Assembly (NCBI GenBank): GCA_937898535.1
Contig: CALDKP010000120.1
Span: 1-30,605 of the forward strand
From: an uncultured Sphingomonadales bacterium
GTDB lineage: Bacteria; Pseudomonadota; Alphaproteobacteria; Sphingomonadales; Sphingomonadaceae
Reading direction: 5' to 3'
Length of the DNA stretch: 30,605 nt
Part shown: in pieces, positions 23,513-30,605 of the stretch
Numbering within the stretch: position 1 is the stretch's first letter
Layout: each line of letters starts with the position of its first letter
Position numbers and translations under genes: made by a program
The notes under the pieces: generated by a model
What the model was told of the DNA's origin: nothing
Databases searched by the model: none
What the model saw: the letters and a program-made list of their open reading frames with translations, nothing else

Positions 23513-25447
23513 TTAGCCCTTCTTCGGATTAAACCAGATCGGCGAAGAATAAGCCCGCTCTTGCGCTTTCAACTCTGTGCCGGGAAGCAACTTTGCCCCA
23601 TAGCGCAAGGCATCGAACAGCACCCATCGTGGCGTCGGAATTTCAATCACGCGCACATAATAAAAAGCGCGGATGGAAGGGTTAAACTCGGGATCCGTCC
23701 ATATCGTCCGCAGCTCCGGGTCACCAATGCTGTTGGTGTAACTGGCCTTCGCGATATTGACGGTGTCGCCGACGGGCGTAAGCTTTCCATTGGCGCCTTT
23801 GGTGCGCTTGTCGGCGTCCGACCAGACAACATCGAAGACTTTTTCTTGAAGTGCGCCTGATGCATTTACCCAGCCTTTGACGACCTGCACACGATCAAGA
23901 TTTGCACCCATCGGATCTTTCAGTGCAGAAATCATGAATTTCGGCGCGCCGCGGCCGGGTTTCAAATCTGCGCCCATGGGCACACCGCGCGCATAGCCTG
24001 CTTTCACCCAGTCGCGGGTGAATTCATTCTCGGTAAAGTCCCAACCGCCAAAGAAACGCAATTTAATGCGCGGTCCTGTCGTGGCATAAACCTCACGCCG
24101 CGTCATCGCATCGAAAATAGCCGCGCGCGTGTTGGCTGTAGCCCACACTGCGGCATATCCACCGGCGAGATAATGCCACCCCATACGGCCTTCGCGGGTG
24201 CCCAGATTCTGGGGGTCGCTGGCGCGCTTACGGTTTGGCTCACCGCCAGAATGTTTGCCGAAGAAGTTATTCTCGTCAGCCGTGGCAAGGCCGGTATGGC
24301 TGTCGGTTGAACCGATCACACCGAATTTATATGGATTGACGCCAGTGCGCGCCTCAATCGCAAGCCCGCGTTTCAACGCTTCACGAATATATTCGCCGGC
24401 ATAATCCTGATTTTTCTTTTTTATCTGCATGGTCAGGTTGCCGACGTCCCAACCTGCCGTACCAAAGCCGGCAAATTCGTCATTTGGCGACAGGAATGGA
24501 TGCGATTCGCTGTCACCCTTAATCTGCGTGATTTCCGTGACCGGTTCGCGCGCTGCGCGCCGCCGGGCATATGCAGCGGTCATTGGTCCGCCATCTGGAC
24601 CAACCAATTCAAACATCAGGCCATTGGACAGATTGCTGTTGTGCGGAATGGCCAACACCTTGCCACCCGTGACCTTTTCATAATTGTCCATATAGTCCCA
24701 CAGCTGGCTGACAGGTGTGTCGCCTTGGCCGGGGTCATAAGGGAGAACCTTGTCGGTCCGGCTTTTCCCATCACGGAACATGACGACGCGGTGCAAATTG
24801 TTGCCGCTGGGCATCAGCGTATATTCAAAGCCCATGAACGCCGTGAACTTGCCCGGTTCATTATACCGCTCGACGAGGGAGCTGTGGCCTGTCCAGATGC
24901 TTGTCGACGTTTTTTTCTGCCGTTCCGGGTTTGTCAGGGCGGCTGGCAAAGCATTGCGGCCAGCCAGATCAATCAGTTCCCCCGTGACGCGTTGCATGCC
25001 TTCCGGCCCCTTGTGCATCTCCTCATGCCAGCGTTTCAGGGTTGGGTCGCGGACAAGAAAGCCGGGCGCGTCATATAATGCTTTGGTCGCGCCCAAGCCG
25101 CCGGAGTGATCGGCGATTACCAGAAAGTCGAGTGGACGTTCCAGCTGTGCCTTCAGCCCACCAGTAGAGGTGACTTCTTCACCACGTGCAAAACGCAGCG
25201 CATCTTCTGGTCCCAGCTTTACGCCAAAACCAAAGGCGTCGATGGAATTTGCCGTATGCAAATGGGTGTCGCCCCATAAAAGCTTATCAGCGGGACCCGA
25301 GGTCACTTCGCTATCGGATGATATTTGTGCGGTACGCGCGGCATCCATGATGCTTTTTTCGCGATATTGCTGCCAACCATAGGTCAGTCCGGCGCCGACC
25401 GCGACAACAGCCACGGTGCCCAAAATGATGTTGCGCAATTTTGCCAT
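23513..25447 (-). CDS. DUF3604-family protein (PHP-like, membrane-anchored)
   Basis: This is a 644-aa protein of the DUF3604 family. It has an N-terminal membrane anchor or signal sequence (residues about 5-24). Then come motifs that look like a metal-dependent PHP-type phosphoesterase: LLWGDTHLHTANS, FLVIADHSGG, NSNLSNG, and GSTDSHTG followed by a C-terminal beta-rich part. Many histidines and aspartates are in positions suited to a multinuclear metal site, but no reaction has been assigned to the family that I can rely on. The start at 25447 (MAKLRN) is chosen because it gives a clean N-terminal hydrophobic helix. The gene is oriented against the direction of its neighbours left of it, toward the origin. 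Confidence 0.85.
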   Translation of the reverse strand: MAKLRNIILGTVAVVAVGAGLTYGWQQYREKSIMDAARTAQISSDSEVTSGPADKLLWGDTHLHTANSIDAFGFGVKLGPEDALRFARGEEVTSTGGLKAQLERPLDFLVIADHSGGLGATKALYDAPGFLVRDPTLKRWHEEMHKGPEGMQRVTGELIDLAGRNALPAALTNPERQKKTSTSIWTGHSSLVERYNEPGKFTAFMGFEYTLMPSGNNLHRVVMFRDGKSRTDKVLPYDPGQGDTPVSQLWDYMDNYEKVTGGKVLAIPHNSNLSNGLMFELVGPDGGPMTAAYARRRAAREPVTEITQIKGDSESHPFLSPNDEFAGFGTAGWDVGNLTMQIKKKNQDYAGEYIREALKRGLAIEARTGVNPYKFGVIGSTDSHTGLATADENNFFGKHSGGEPNRKRASDPQNLGTREGRMGWHYLAGGYAAVWATANTRAAIFDAMTRREVYATTGPRIKLRFFGGWDFTENEFTRDWVKAGYARGVPMGADLKPGRGAPKFMISALKDPMGANLDRVQVVKGWVNASGALQEKVFDVVWSDADKRTKGANGKLTPVGDTVNIAKASYTNSIGDPELRTIWTDPEFNPSIRAFYYVRVIEIPTPRWVLFDALRYGAKLLPGTELKAQERAYSSPIWFNPKKG

Positions 25448-25505
25448 GATATAATCTCCCCGAACCCCGAAAATGCGTCGGAAAATAGTGTAGGTCAAGT
25501 GCCGC

Positions 25506-25544
25506 GAAGCAGCCGCAATATGACGCTACGTCATGGGCTGCTTC
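25506..25544 (-). other. Strong stem-loop at the end of the hydroxylase gene
   Basis: GAAGCAGCC (25506-25514) pairs perfectly with GGCTGCTTC (25536-25544), and an inner TGACG/CGTCA pair with a CTA loop extends it. The fold spans the last codons and stop of the sterol-desaturase-family gene. There is no T-tract, so it is not a classical terminator; it may stabilise the 3' end or assist Rho-dependent ends. Confidence 0.55.
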
Positions 25545-26317
25545 ATGCTCCAGACAAATTCAGACGGCTGCTGATCGTCGAATTGGGATAGACCAATTTT
25601 CTGGTTGTCGGCACCGACGGTGGATTCCGCACGATATGTCGCGAACAGCCTGTCCCATATCGACAAGGCAAATCCGAAGTTATTTTTTTGTTCGGCAACA
25701 ATCACGCTGTGGTGCACCAGATGCATGTCCGGCGTCACAAAAAATATCCGCAACATCCGGTCGAGTTTTTTGGGGAGGCGGATGTTGCTGTGATTGAACA
25801 GCGCATTTGCGTTGAGCCACAATTCAAATGCCAGCGCCACGACAAGTGGTACGCCCAACAGGGCGACGATTGCGGATTTATAGAATGTCGACACGATCAA
25901 TTCGAACGGATGAAATCGCAGCGCGGTGGTGACATCAAGGTCGCGGTCGCTGTGGTGTACCGCGTGCATGCGCCAAAGAAACGGGAACCGGTGCATCGCA
26001 AAATGCTGAAACCAGACGGCGAAATCGAGAACAACAAAGGCCATCAAGGCTTCCGCCCAGAAGGGCCAGCTTAATATGTTTAACGCGCCGAAACGGTGTG
26101 TGCTCGCCCATGTCGCCGCTACACCGATAACGATGAAAAACGACAGGATCCTGCCGACCACTGCGTTGGTTGCGAAGAATAAAGCATGCGTCCGCCATCG
26201 CGGATAGCGGCCCAAGACCAAGGCGCGGCGTGGCCAGATATATTCTGCACCGGCCAACACAAAAAGCAGCAAAGCGGGGATGGCTATTGCATATATACCA
26301 AGCCCCGCTTCGATCAT
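25526..26317 (-). CDS. Sterol desaturase/fatty acid hydroxylase family membrane protein
   Basis: This 263-aa integral membrane protein has several hydrophobic segments. It carries the eight-histidine di-iron motif set of the fatty-acid hydroxylase superfamily: HFAMHRFPFLWRMHAVHHSD (HxxxH and HxxHH) and a later DMHLVHHS with H and HH. Members insert oxygen into or desaturate lipid or sterol chains; the substrate here is unknown. The start at 26317 (MIEAGLG) places the first transmembrane helix at the N-terminus. It is 5 bp downstream of the alkene reductase, so the two are probably co-transcribed. Confidence 0.88.
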   Translation of the reverse strand: MIEAGLGIYAIAIPALLLFVLAGAEYIWPRRALVLGRYPRWRTHALFFATNAVVGRILSFFIVIGVAATWASTHRFGALNILSWPFWAEALMAFVVLDFAVWFQHFAMHRFPFLWRMHAVHHSDRDLDVTTALRFHPFELIVSTFYKSAIVALLGVPLVVALAFELWLNANALFNHSNIRLPKKLDRMLRIFFVTPDMHLVHHSVIVAEQKNNFGFALSIWDRLFATYRAESTVGADNQKIGLSQFDDQQPSEFVWSMKQPMT

Positions 26318-26322
26318 GTGCG

Positions 26323-27417
26323 TTACGCGTCCGCCGCTTTCAGGAATGGATAGTCGGTATATCCTTCGGCGGCGGGTGCGTACCATGTCTTGAAATTGTC
26401 AGGGGTCAGTTCAGCGCTCGCCCGCAGACGTTCAACCAGATCAGGGTTGCTGATATAGGGACGGCCAAAGCTGATTGCGTCGGCCAATCCCGATGCCAGA
26501 TCTTCGTCCGCCATTTCGCGCGTATATTCCTGGTTCAGCACCAATGGGCCTTTGAATATCTTGCGGATTTCAGGGGAGATGCGCGGCACATCGGATTGCC
26601 CGAAATTGCCATAGGTCTTCAATTCACGCAGTTCCAAGAACGCGATGCCGATATCTTGCAATGCGGAAGCGGCAGCCGTGAACAACGGCACTGGATTGCT
26701 ATCATTTGCACCCTGTGTTTCGCCATTGGGCGACAGCCGTACTGACGTTCGTTCCGAACCAATGGCGTCGACCACCGCTTGGGTGACTTCGCGTAACAGG
26801 CGAATACGGTTTTCAATTGGGCCGCCATATTCATCGGTGCGCAAATTGGTGTTGTCGCGCAGGAACTGGTCAATCAAATAGCCGTTGGCAGCATGAATCT
26901 GTACGCCGTCAAAGCCGGCGGCCATCGCGTTTTTCGCCGCGTTGACATAATCTGATATGATGCGCGGAATTTCCGAAGCCTCAAGCGCGCGCGCCTCGGT
27001 ATACTCTTTTTTGCCTTCTGCGGTATGCGCATAACCCGGCGCAGTCGTTGCAGATGCGGACACTGGCTGTGCGCCGCCCAAGAAGTCCGGGTGGACAAGC
27101 CGCCCCATATGCCACAGCTGCAATATGATCCGGCCGTCGGCCTTGTGCACGGCTTCGGTCACTGGCTTCCATGCCGCGATCTGTGCATCTGACCAGATAC
27201 CGGGCGCTGACGGCCAACCAAGGCCTTCTTGGCTAATGCCTGTCGCTTCAGCGATAATCAGGCCAGCAGTGCTGCGCTGGGTGTAATATTCAGCCTTCAA
27301 ATCCGACATGGGAACATGCCCATCCACACTGCGGCCGCGGGTCAATGGAGCCATAAGGACTCGGTTGGGCGCGCTGATGGCACCGAGTTGAATCGGATCA
27401 AACAAAGTTGCAGTCAT
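26323..27417 (-). CDS. Old Yellow Enzyme-family alkene reductase (NemA/XenA-like)
   Basis: This 364-aa FMN-dependent (beta/alpha)8 barrel enzyme reduces activated C=C bonds or nitro compounds with NAD(P)H. It begins TATLFDPIQLGAISAPNRVLMAPLTRGRS and contains LQLWHMGRLVHPDF. The substrate-binding His-Asn pair sits in IHAANGYLIDQFLRDNTNLRTDEYGG, with SFGRPYISNPDLVERL near the end. All are typical of the NemA-type group. An AGGA site lies upstream of the ATG at 27417. It is divergent from the EamA transporter; the 72-bp space must hold both promoters. Confidence 0.93.
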   Translation of the reverse strand: MTATLFDPIQLGAISAPNRVLMAPLTRGRSVDGHVPMSDLKAEYYTQRSTAGLIIAEATGISQEGLGWPSAPGIWSDAQIAAWKPVTEAVHKADGRIILQLWHMGRLVHPDFLGGAQPVSASATTAPGYAHTAEGKKEYTEARALEASEIPRIISDYVNAAKNAMAAGFDGVQIHAANGYLIDQFLRDNTNLRTDEYGGPIENRIRLLREVTQAVVDAIGSERTSVRLSPNGETQGANDSNPVPLFTAAASALQDIGIAFLELRELKTYGNFGQSDVPRISPEIRKIFKGPLVLNQEYTREMADEDLASGLADAISFGRPYISNPDLVERLRASAELTPDNFKTWYAPAAEGYTDYPFLKAADA

Positions 27418-27489
27418 GTGATATCCTGTCATTAAGCGTTTCTTTGCAGCCAAGATGCGGATGAAAGTTGCAAAATGCAACGGGGGTTT

Positions 27490-28362
27490 ATGTCGCAGAA
27501 GATTTTACATCAGCAACCGCCCAGCTTGCTTGCCTTTGCGGCACTGCTGGCGGGAAATATTGCCATCGCTTTTGGGCCGTTGCTGGTGCGTTTTGCCGAC
27601 AGCGGACCAATTGCGACCGGGTTCTGGCGACTGGCGCTGGCGACGCCATTTTTGTTTGTTGTCGGATATCGATTTGGTTTTCGTTTCTCGGCGCTTGGCA
27701 AATCCACAATCTGGCTGGCGACAATTGCCGGGCTGTTTTTCGGCGTTGATATCATCTTGTGGCATATTGGCATTTTCCAAACGAAAATGGCCAATGCGAC
27801 ATTATTTGCGAACTGCGCCAGCCTGATCCTTGTGGTTTACGGGATATTTGTCGCGCGCAAGATGCCCAGCAAATGGGAAAGCGCGGCGGTACTTTTTGCA
27901 TTTGTGGGCGCGGCACTTTTAATGGGGCAAAGCCTTGATCTATCTCCGCTGCATTTTCAGGGTGATATTTTATCGCTCGGCGCGGGCCTTACATACACGG
28001 TGTATCTGGTGCTGATGATGCGCGTGCGGCAAAATACGGAAAGCTGGGGCGCACTGGGCATGGCCAGCGCTGTTGCAGCCGTCATCTTGCTTACCGGGTC
28101 GATTGTCGCGGGCGAACAGGTTATCCCGACCGTGTGGTGGCCAGTTGTGTTGCTTGCATTCACGTCACAGTTTTTTGGACAAGGGTGCCTGACCTATGCC
28201 TTGCCGCATTTCAGCCCGCTCGTGATCGGTTTGGCCTTGTTGTTTCAGCCTGCACTGTCGGCTGCGGCTGGGTGGCTTGCCTTTGGTGAAACGCTGACCG
28301 CGATGGATTTTACGGGCAGTGCGCTGGTGATGATCGCGCTTGTGCTGGTGCGCAAGCAATAG
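27490..28362 (+). CDS. EamA-family drug/metabolite transporter
   Basis: This 290-aa inner-membrane protein has about ten transmembrane segments arranged as two EamA repeats. The first repeat is LLAGNIAIAFGPLLVRFADSG onward, the second begins near GDILSLGAGLTYTVYLVLMM. The family exports metabolites, amino acids or drugs; the substrate is unknown. A GGGGGT purine run lies just before the ATG at 27490. It is divergent from the alkene reductase and may be regulated with it. Confidence 0.9.
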   Translation: MSQKILHQQPPSLLAFAALLAGNIAIAFGPLLVRFADSGPIATGFWRLALATPFLFVVGYRFGFRFSALGKSTIWLATIAGLFFGVDIILWHIGIFQTKMANATLFANCASLILVVYGIFVARKMPSKWESAAVLFAFVGAALLMGQSLDLSPLHFQGDILSLGAGLTYTVYLVLMMRVRQNTESWGALGMASAVAAVILLTGSIVAGEQVIPTVWWPVVLLAFTSQFFGQGCLTYALPHFSPLVIGLALLFQPALSAAAGWLAFGETLTAMDFTGSALVMIALVLVRKQ

Positions 28363-28400
28363 ACCTTTTCTTGAGGGCGCCGAGCGCCTACATATTGAGC

Positions 28401-29069
28401 ATGTCCATATTACCGCTTCCTGCTGACCCGACGCTCGACGAAGTTCGTGCCGCCCTTGCCCCAATGATCGCGCGTAATGCGGGATTTGATGGCTGGTCCG
28501 ATGCCGCTGTTCATGCGGCCGCTGATGAAGCTGGCGTGGACCGCGATGTCGCGAAACTTGCGTTCAAGGATAACGCCATCGACATGATTGATGCCTGGAT
28601 CGACAGCATCGATATGGAGCTTGCGCATCGTTTGCCCGCCGAAAAACTTGCGGCGATGAAAATCCGTGACCGGATTACAGCATTGCTGGCAACGCGGCTG
28701 GAAATCATGGCACCGGACCGCGAATCCCTGCGGCGCGCTATGGCGATCATGGCCATGCCGCAAAACCTGGTGCGCAGTGCAAAGATCGGCTGGCGATCTG
28801 CCGACCGGATGTGGCGTTTGGCGGGTGATACGGCGAGCGATTTCAACCATTATACCAAGCGCATGACACTGTCGGCAGTGTATGCGAGCACGCTGAGTGT
28901 GTTCGTCAACGATGACAGCGACAATTTTGCCGATGCGCGGGCTTTCCTTGATCGCCGCATCGATAATGTGATGCAGTTTGAGAAGGTGAAGTTTCAGGCG
29001 AAACAGCGTCAGGAATATGTGCCAAGCCTTTCACGCTTCATCGGCCGCCTGCGCTATCCGGCGCGTTAA
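28401..29069 (+). CDS. COQ9-family protein (ubiquinone biosynthesis accessory)
   Basis: This 222-aa helical protein is related to COQ9, a lipid-binding accessory factor that presents intermediates to the COQ7 hydroxylase. Visible are an N-terminal helix-turn-helix-like region (GFDGWSDAAVHAAADEAGVD) and the C-terminal COQ9 domain (WRSADRMWRLAGDTASDFNHYTKRMTLSAVYASTLSVFVNDDS). The start at 28401 fits the family; no strong ribosome binding site precedes it. It lies 38 bp after the transporter and shares its strand with the feoAB genes. Confidence 0.88.
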   Translation: MSILPLPADPTLDEVRAALAPMIARNAGFDGWSDAAVHAAADEAGVDRDVAKLAFKDNAIDMIDAWIDSIDMELAHRLPAEKLAAMKIRDRITALLATRLEIMAPDRESLRRAMAIMAMPQNLVRSAKIGWRSADRMWRLAGDTASDFNHYTKRMTLSAVYASTLSVFVNDDSDNFADARAFLDRRIDNVMQFEKVKFQAKQRQEYVPSLSRFIGRLRYPAR

Positions 29070-29101
29070 CGCAGATCGCTATTGATGTTATTGCGAATCG
29101 G

Positions 29102-29359
29102 TTGCAAATAAGCGCCGTGCAACTTGACCATCTTCCATTGAACCGCGCTGCGGTTATTCGGGCCATCGATTGGGATGTTCTGCCCGATCAGGAAGGGCAT
29201 CGTCTGCGTTCACTTGGCTTTGAACCAGGGGTCACCATAGAAGCATTGCACAAAGGCATTTTGATGTGGCGTGACCCGCTTGCCGTGCGTGTTGGCCGAA
29301 TGACCGTGGCCTTGCGCACCAATGTGGCCGCGGCCATCGATTGCGAGCTTAAGCCATGA
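29102..29359 (+). CDS. feoA: Ferrous iron transport protein FeoA
   Basis: This is an 85-aa SH3-fold FeoA-domain protein that acts with FeoB in Fe2+ uptake. The family pattern is seen in HRLRSLGFEPGVTIEALHKG and the DPLAVRVGRMTVALRTNVAAAI end. No ATG is available: TTG at 29102 gives the length shown, GTG at 29117 is an equally plausible start five residues later. Its TGA overlaps the feoB ATG. Confidence 0.88.
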   Translation: MQISAVQLDHLPLNRAAVIRAIDWDVLPDQEGHRLRSLGFEPGVTIEALHKGILMWRDPLAVRVGRMTVALRTNVAAAIDCELKP

Positions 29360-30605
29360 CGCAAATGCCGCCCCTCGTTGCCCTTGTCGGAAACCCCAAT
29401 GCCGGGAAAAGTGCGTTGTTCAATGCGCTGACCGGTGCACGGCAGAAGATTGCGAATTATCCTGGCGTAACGGTTGAGCGCAAATCGGGACGGGCGACGT
29501 TCGACGACGGGCGACCCGTTGAAATGATCGACTTGCCGGGTGCGTATAGCCTTGATCCCGATAGCCTTGATGAAGCCGTCACCCGCGATGTCGTGTTGGG
29601 AAATCTGGAGGGCCATCGCCGCCCGGACGCACTTGTGATCGTGCTGGATGCCGGCAACCTCGATAACCATTTGCGCTTTGCGCTTGAACTGATTGCGCAA
29701 GGCCTGCCGACGGTGGTCGCGCTGAACATGGTCGATCTTGCCGAACGTGATGGCTTGCAGCTTGACGCCGAAAAGCTCGCCCGCGCATTGGGTGTACCCG
29801 TTGTTGAAACGGTGGCGGTACGTCGTCGTGGTCTGGCACCGTTGATGGCGGAGCTTGAACAAGCACTCAAAACGCCGCGGCCTTCGGTCGAACCAGTTGC
29901 GGTATCGTTCGGCGCGAAGAATCAGCAGGCACGCGACATTGCGCGTTCCGTGATCGTGAGCGAAACCGCTGGCCGCCAGTGGACGCGCAGGCTCGACTCC
30001 GTATTGCTCCACCCGGTCGGCGGCGTGGTCATTCTGCTCGCTTTGTTGTTCCTCATGTTTCAGGCGGTTTATGGCTGGTCTGAGGCACCGATTGGTTGGA
30101 TTGAAAGCGGCTTTGCCCTGTTAAGCGAAGCGATTACGGGTGCGTTGCCCGATGGATTATTCCGATCATTTTTGACCGATGGTGTCATTGCGGGCGTCGG
30201 ATCGGTGATCGTCTTCCTTCCGCAGATTTTGATCCTGTTCCTGTTCATTTTGCTGCTTGAGGCATCGGGTTATATGACGCGCGCTGCGTTCGTTATGGAC
30301 CGGGTGATGGCGGCGGTTGGTCTTTCGGGGCACAGCTTCATTCCGCTTTTATCGTCCTTTGCCTGCGCAATTCCGGGGATCATGGCGACGCGCACAATCA
30401 TGGATCAGAAGGAACGGCTGGCGACCATATTGATTGCGCCGTTGATGACCTGCTCCGCGCGGCTGCCGGTTTATTTCCTCATCATCCCGCTGCTCTTGCA
30501 TGAGAAGGAAGGCACGTGGAAACAGGCGCTGGTGCTGTTCGCCATCTACGCGCTGGGCACGATCACCGCCGTCATCAATTCGAAGGGTGGCAGCGGCGCT
30601 TCCTT
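29356..30605 (+). CDS. feoB: Ferrous iron transporter FeoB, N-terminal part (runs off the right edge)
   Basis: I translated this directly from the ATG at 29356 to the end: 416 codons, still open. The N-terminal G domain shows GNPNAGKS (residues 12-19), IANYPGVTVE, DLPG and NMVD. The membrane part starts near residue 215 with LLHPVGGVVILLALLFLMFQ. It continues through VGSVIVFLPQILILFLFILLLEASGYMTRAAF and the SSFACAIPGIMATRTI and APLMTCSARLPVY signatures, with the cysteines expected in the pore region. FeoB moves Fe2+ across the inner membrane, driven or gated by GTP. It is coupled to feoA by an ATGA overlap. Confidence 0.96.
   Translation, partial: MTQMPPLVALVGNPNAGKSALFNALTGARQKIANYPGVTVERKSGRATFDDGRPVEMIDLPGAYSLDPDSLDEAVTRDVVLGNLEGHRRPDALVIVLDAGNLDNHLRFALELIAQGLPTVVALNMVDLAERDGLQLDAEKLARALGVPVVETVAVRRRGLAPLMAELEQALKTPRPSVEPVAVSFGAKNQQARDIARSVIVSETAGRQWTRRLDSVLLHPVGGVVILLALLFLMFQAVYGWSEAPIGWIESGFALLSEAITGALPDGLFRSFLTDGVIAGVGSVIVFLPQILILFLFILLLEASGYMTRAAFVMDRVMAAVGLSGHSFIPLLSSFACAIPGIMATRTIMDQKERLATILIAPLMTCSARLPVYFLIIPLLLHEKEGTWKQALVLFAIYALGTITAVINSKGGSGAS

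Noticed and set aside
1..30605. tRNA, rRNA, CRISPR array, insertion sequence or prophage
   Set aside because: No cloverleaf-like segment, no regularly spaced repeats, no transposase or integrase motif and no terminal repeats were seen; the intergenic gaps are short and accounted for.

Overview
This window looks like the replication-origin-proximal part of an alphaproteobacterial chromosome, most likely from a member of the Sphingomonadales. That is inferred from gene content and order: parB-parA-rsmG-mnmG-mnmE, rho-hemJ-hemE, then PPSR-maf-aroE-coaE-dnaQ, together with DUF6489, DUF1491, MmcB and COQ9 proteins. There are no tRNA or rRNA genes, CRISPR arrays or insertion sequences that I can recognise.

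The pivot is the 302-bp gap between hemE and the PPSR-type kinase gene (16720-17021). It holds an AT-rich stretch, four DnaA-box-like 9-mers and three GANTC sites, and I call it the candidate oriC. To its left the housekeeping genes run on the minus strand (hemE, hemJ, rho, terC-like, DUF6489, mnmE, mnmG, rsmG, parA, parB). To its right they run on the plus strand (PPSR, maf, aroE, coaE, dnaQ, hpf, ptsN, DUF1491, cell-wall hydrolase, mmcB). Most transcription therefore follows the replication forks. Two perfect 16-bp parS sites lie about 6.3 and 8.3 kb left of the origin, one inside the rsmG reading frame and one between mnmE and mnmG.

Left of parB (1793-6059) is a three-gene surface-fibre locus: a DUF4402 pilin, a periplasmic pilus chaperone and an atypical usher-like outer-membrane protein with a SdrD-B/carboxypeptidase-regulatory-like C-terminus. 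A strong intrinsic terminator sits between pilin and chaperone. Upstream of the pilin, a CtrA half-site-like motif occupies the -35 position of a plausible promoter. This is the least conventional system in the window and the best candidate for something poorly described.

Further left (40-1690) are a cytochrome b and a Tat-exported, apparently lipid-anchored molybdopterin oxidoreductase in one overlapping operon, and then the first codons of a class III alcohol dehydrogenase (glutathione-dependent formaldehyde dehydrogenase).

The right arm (23513-30605) is more accessory. It has a minus-strand set (DUF3604 protein, sterol-desaturase-family hydroxylase, OYE-family alkene reductase), a divergent EamA transporter, a COQ9 protein and the start of a feoAB ferrous-iron uptake operon. 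feoB runs off the right edge.
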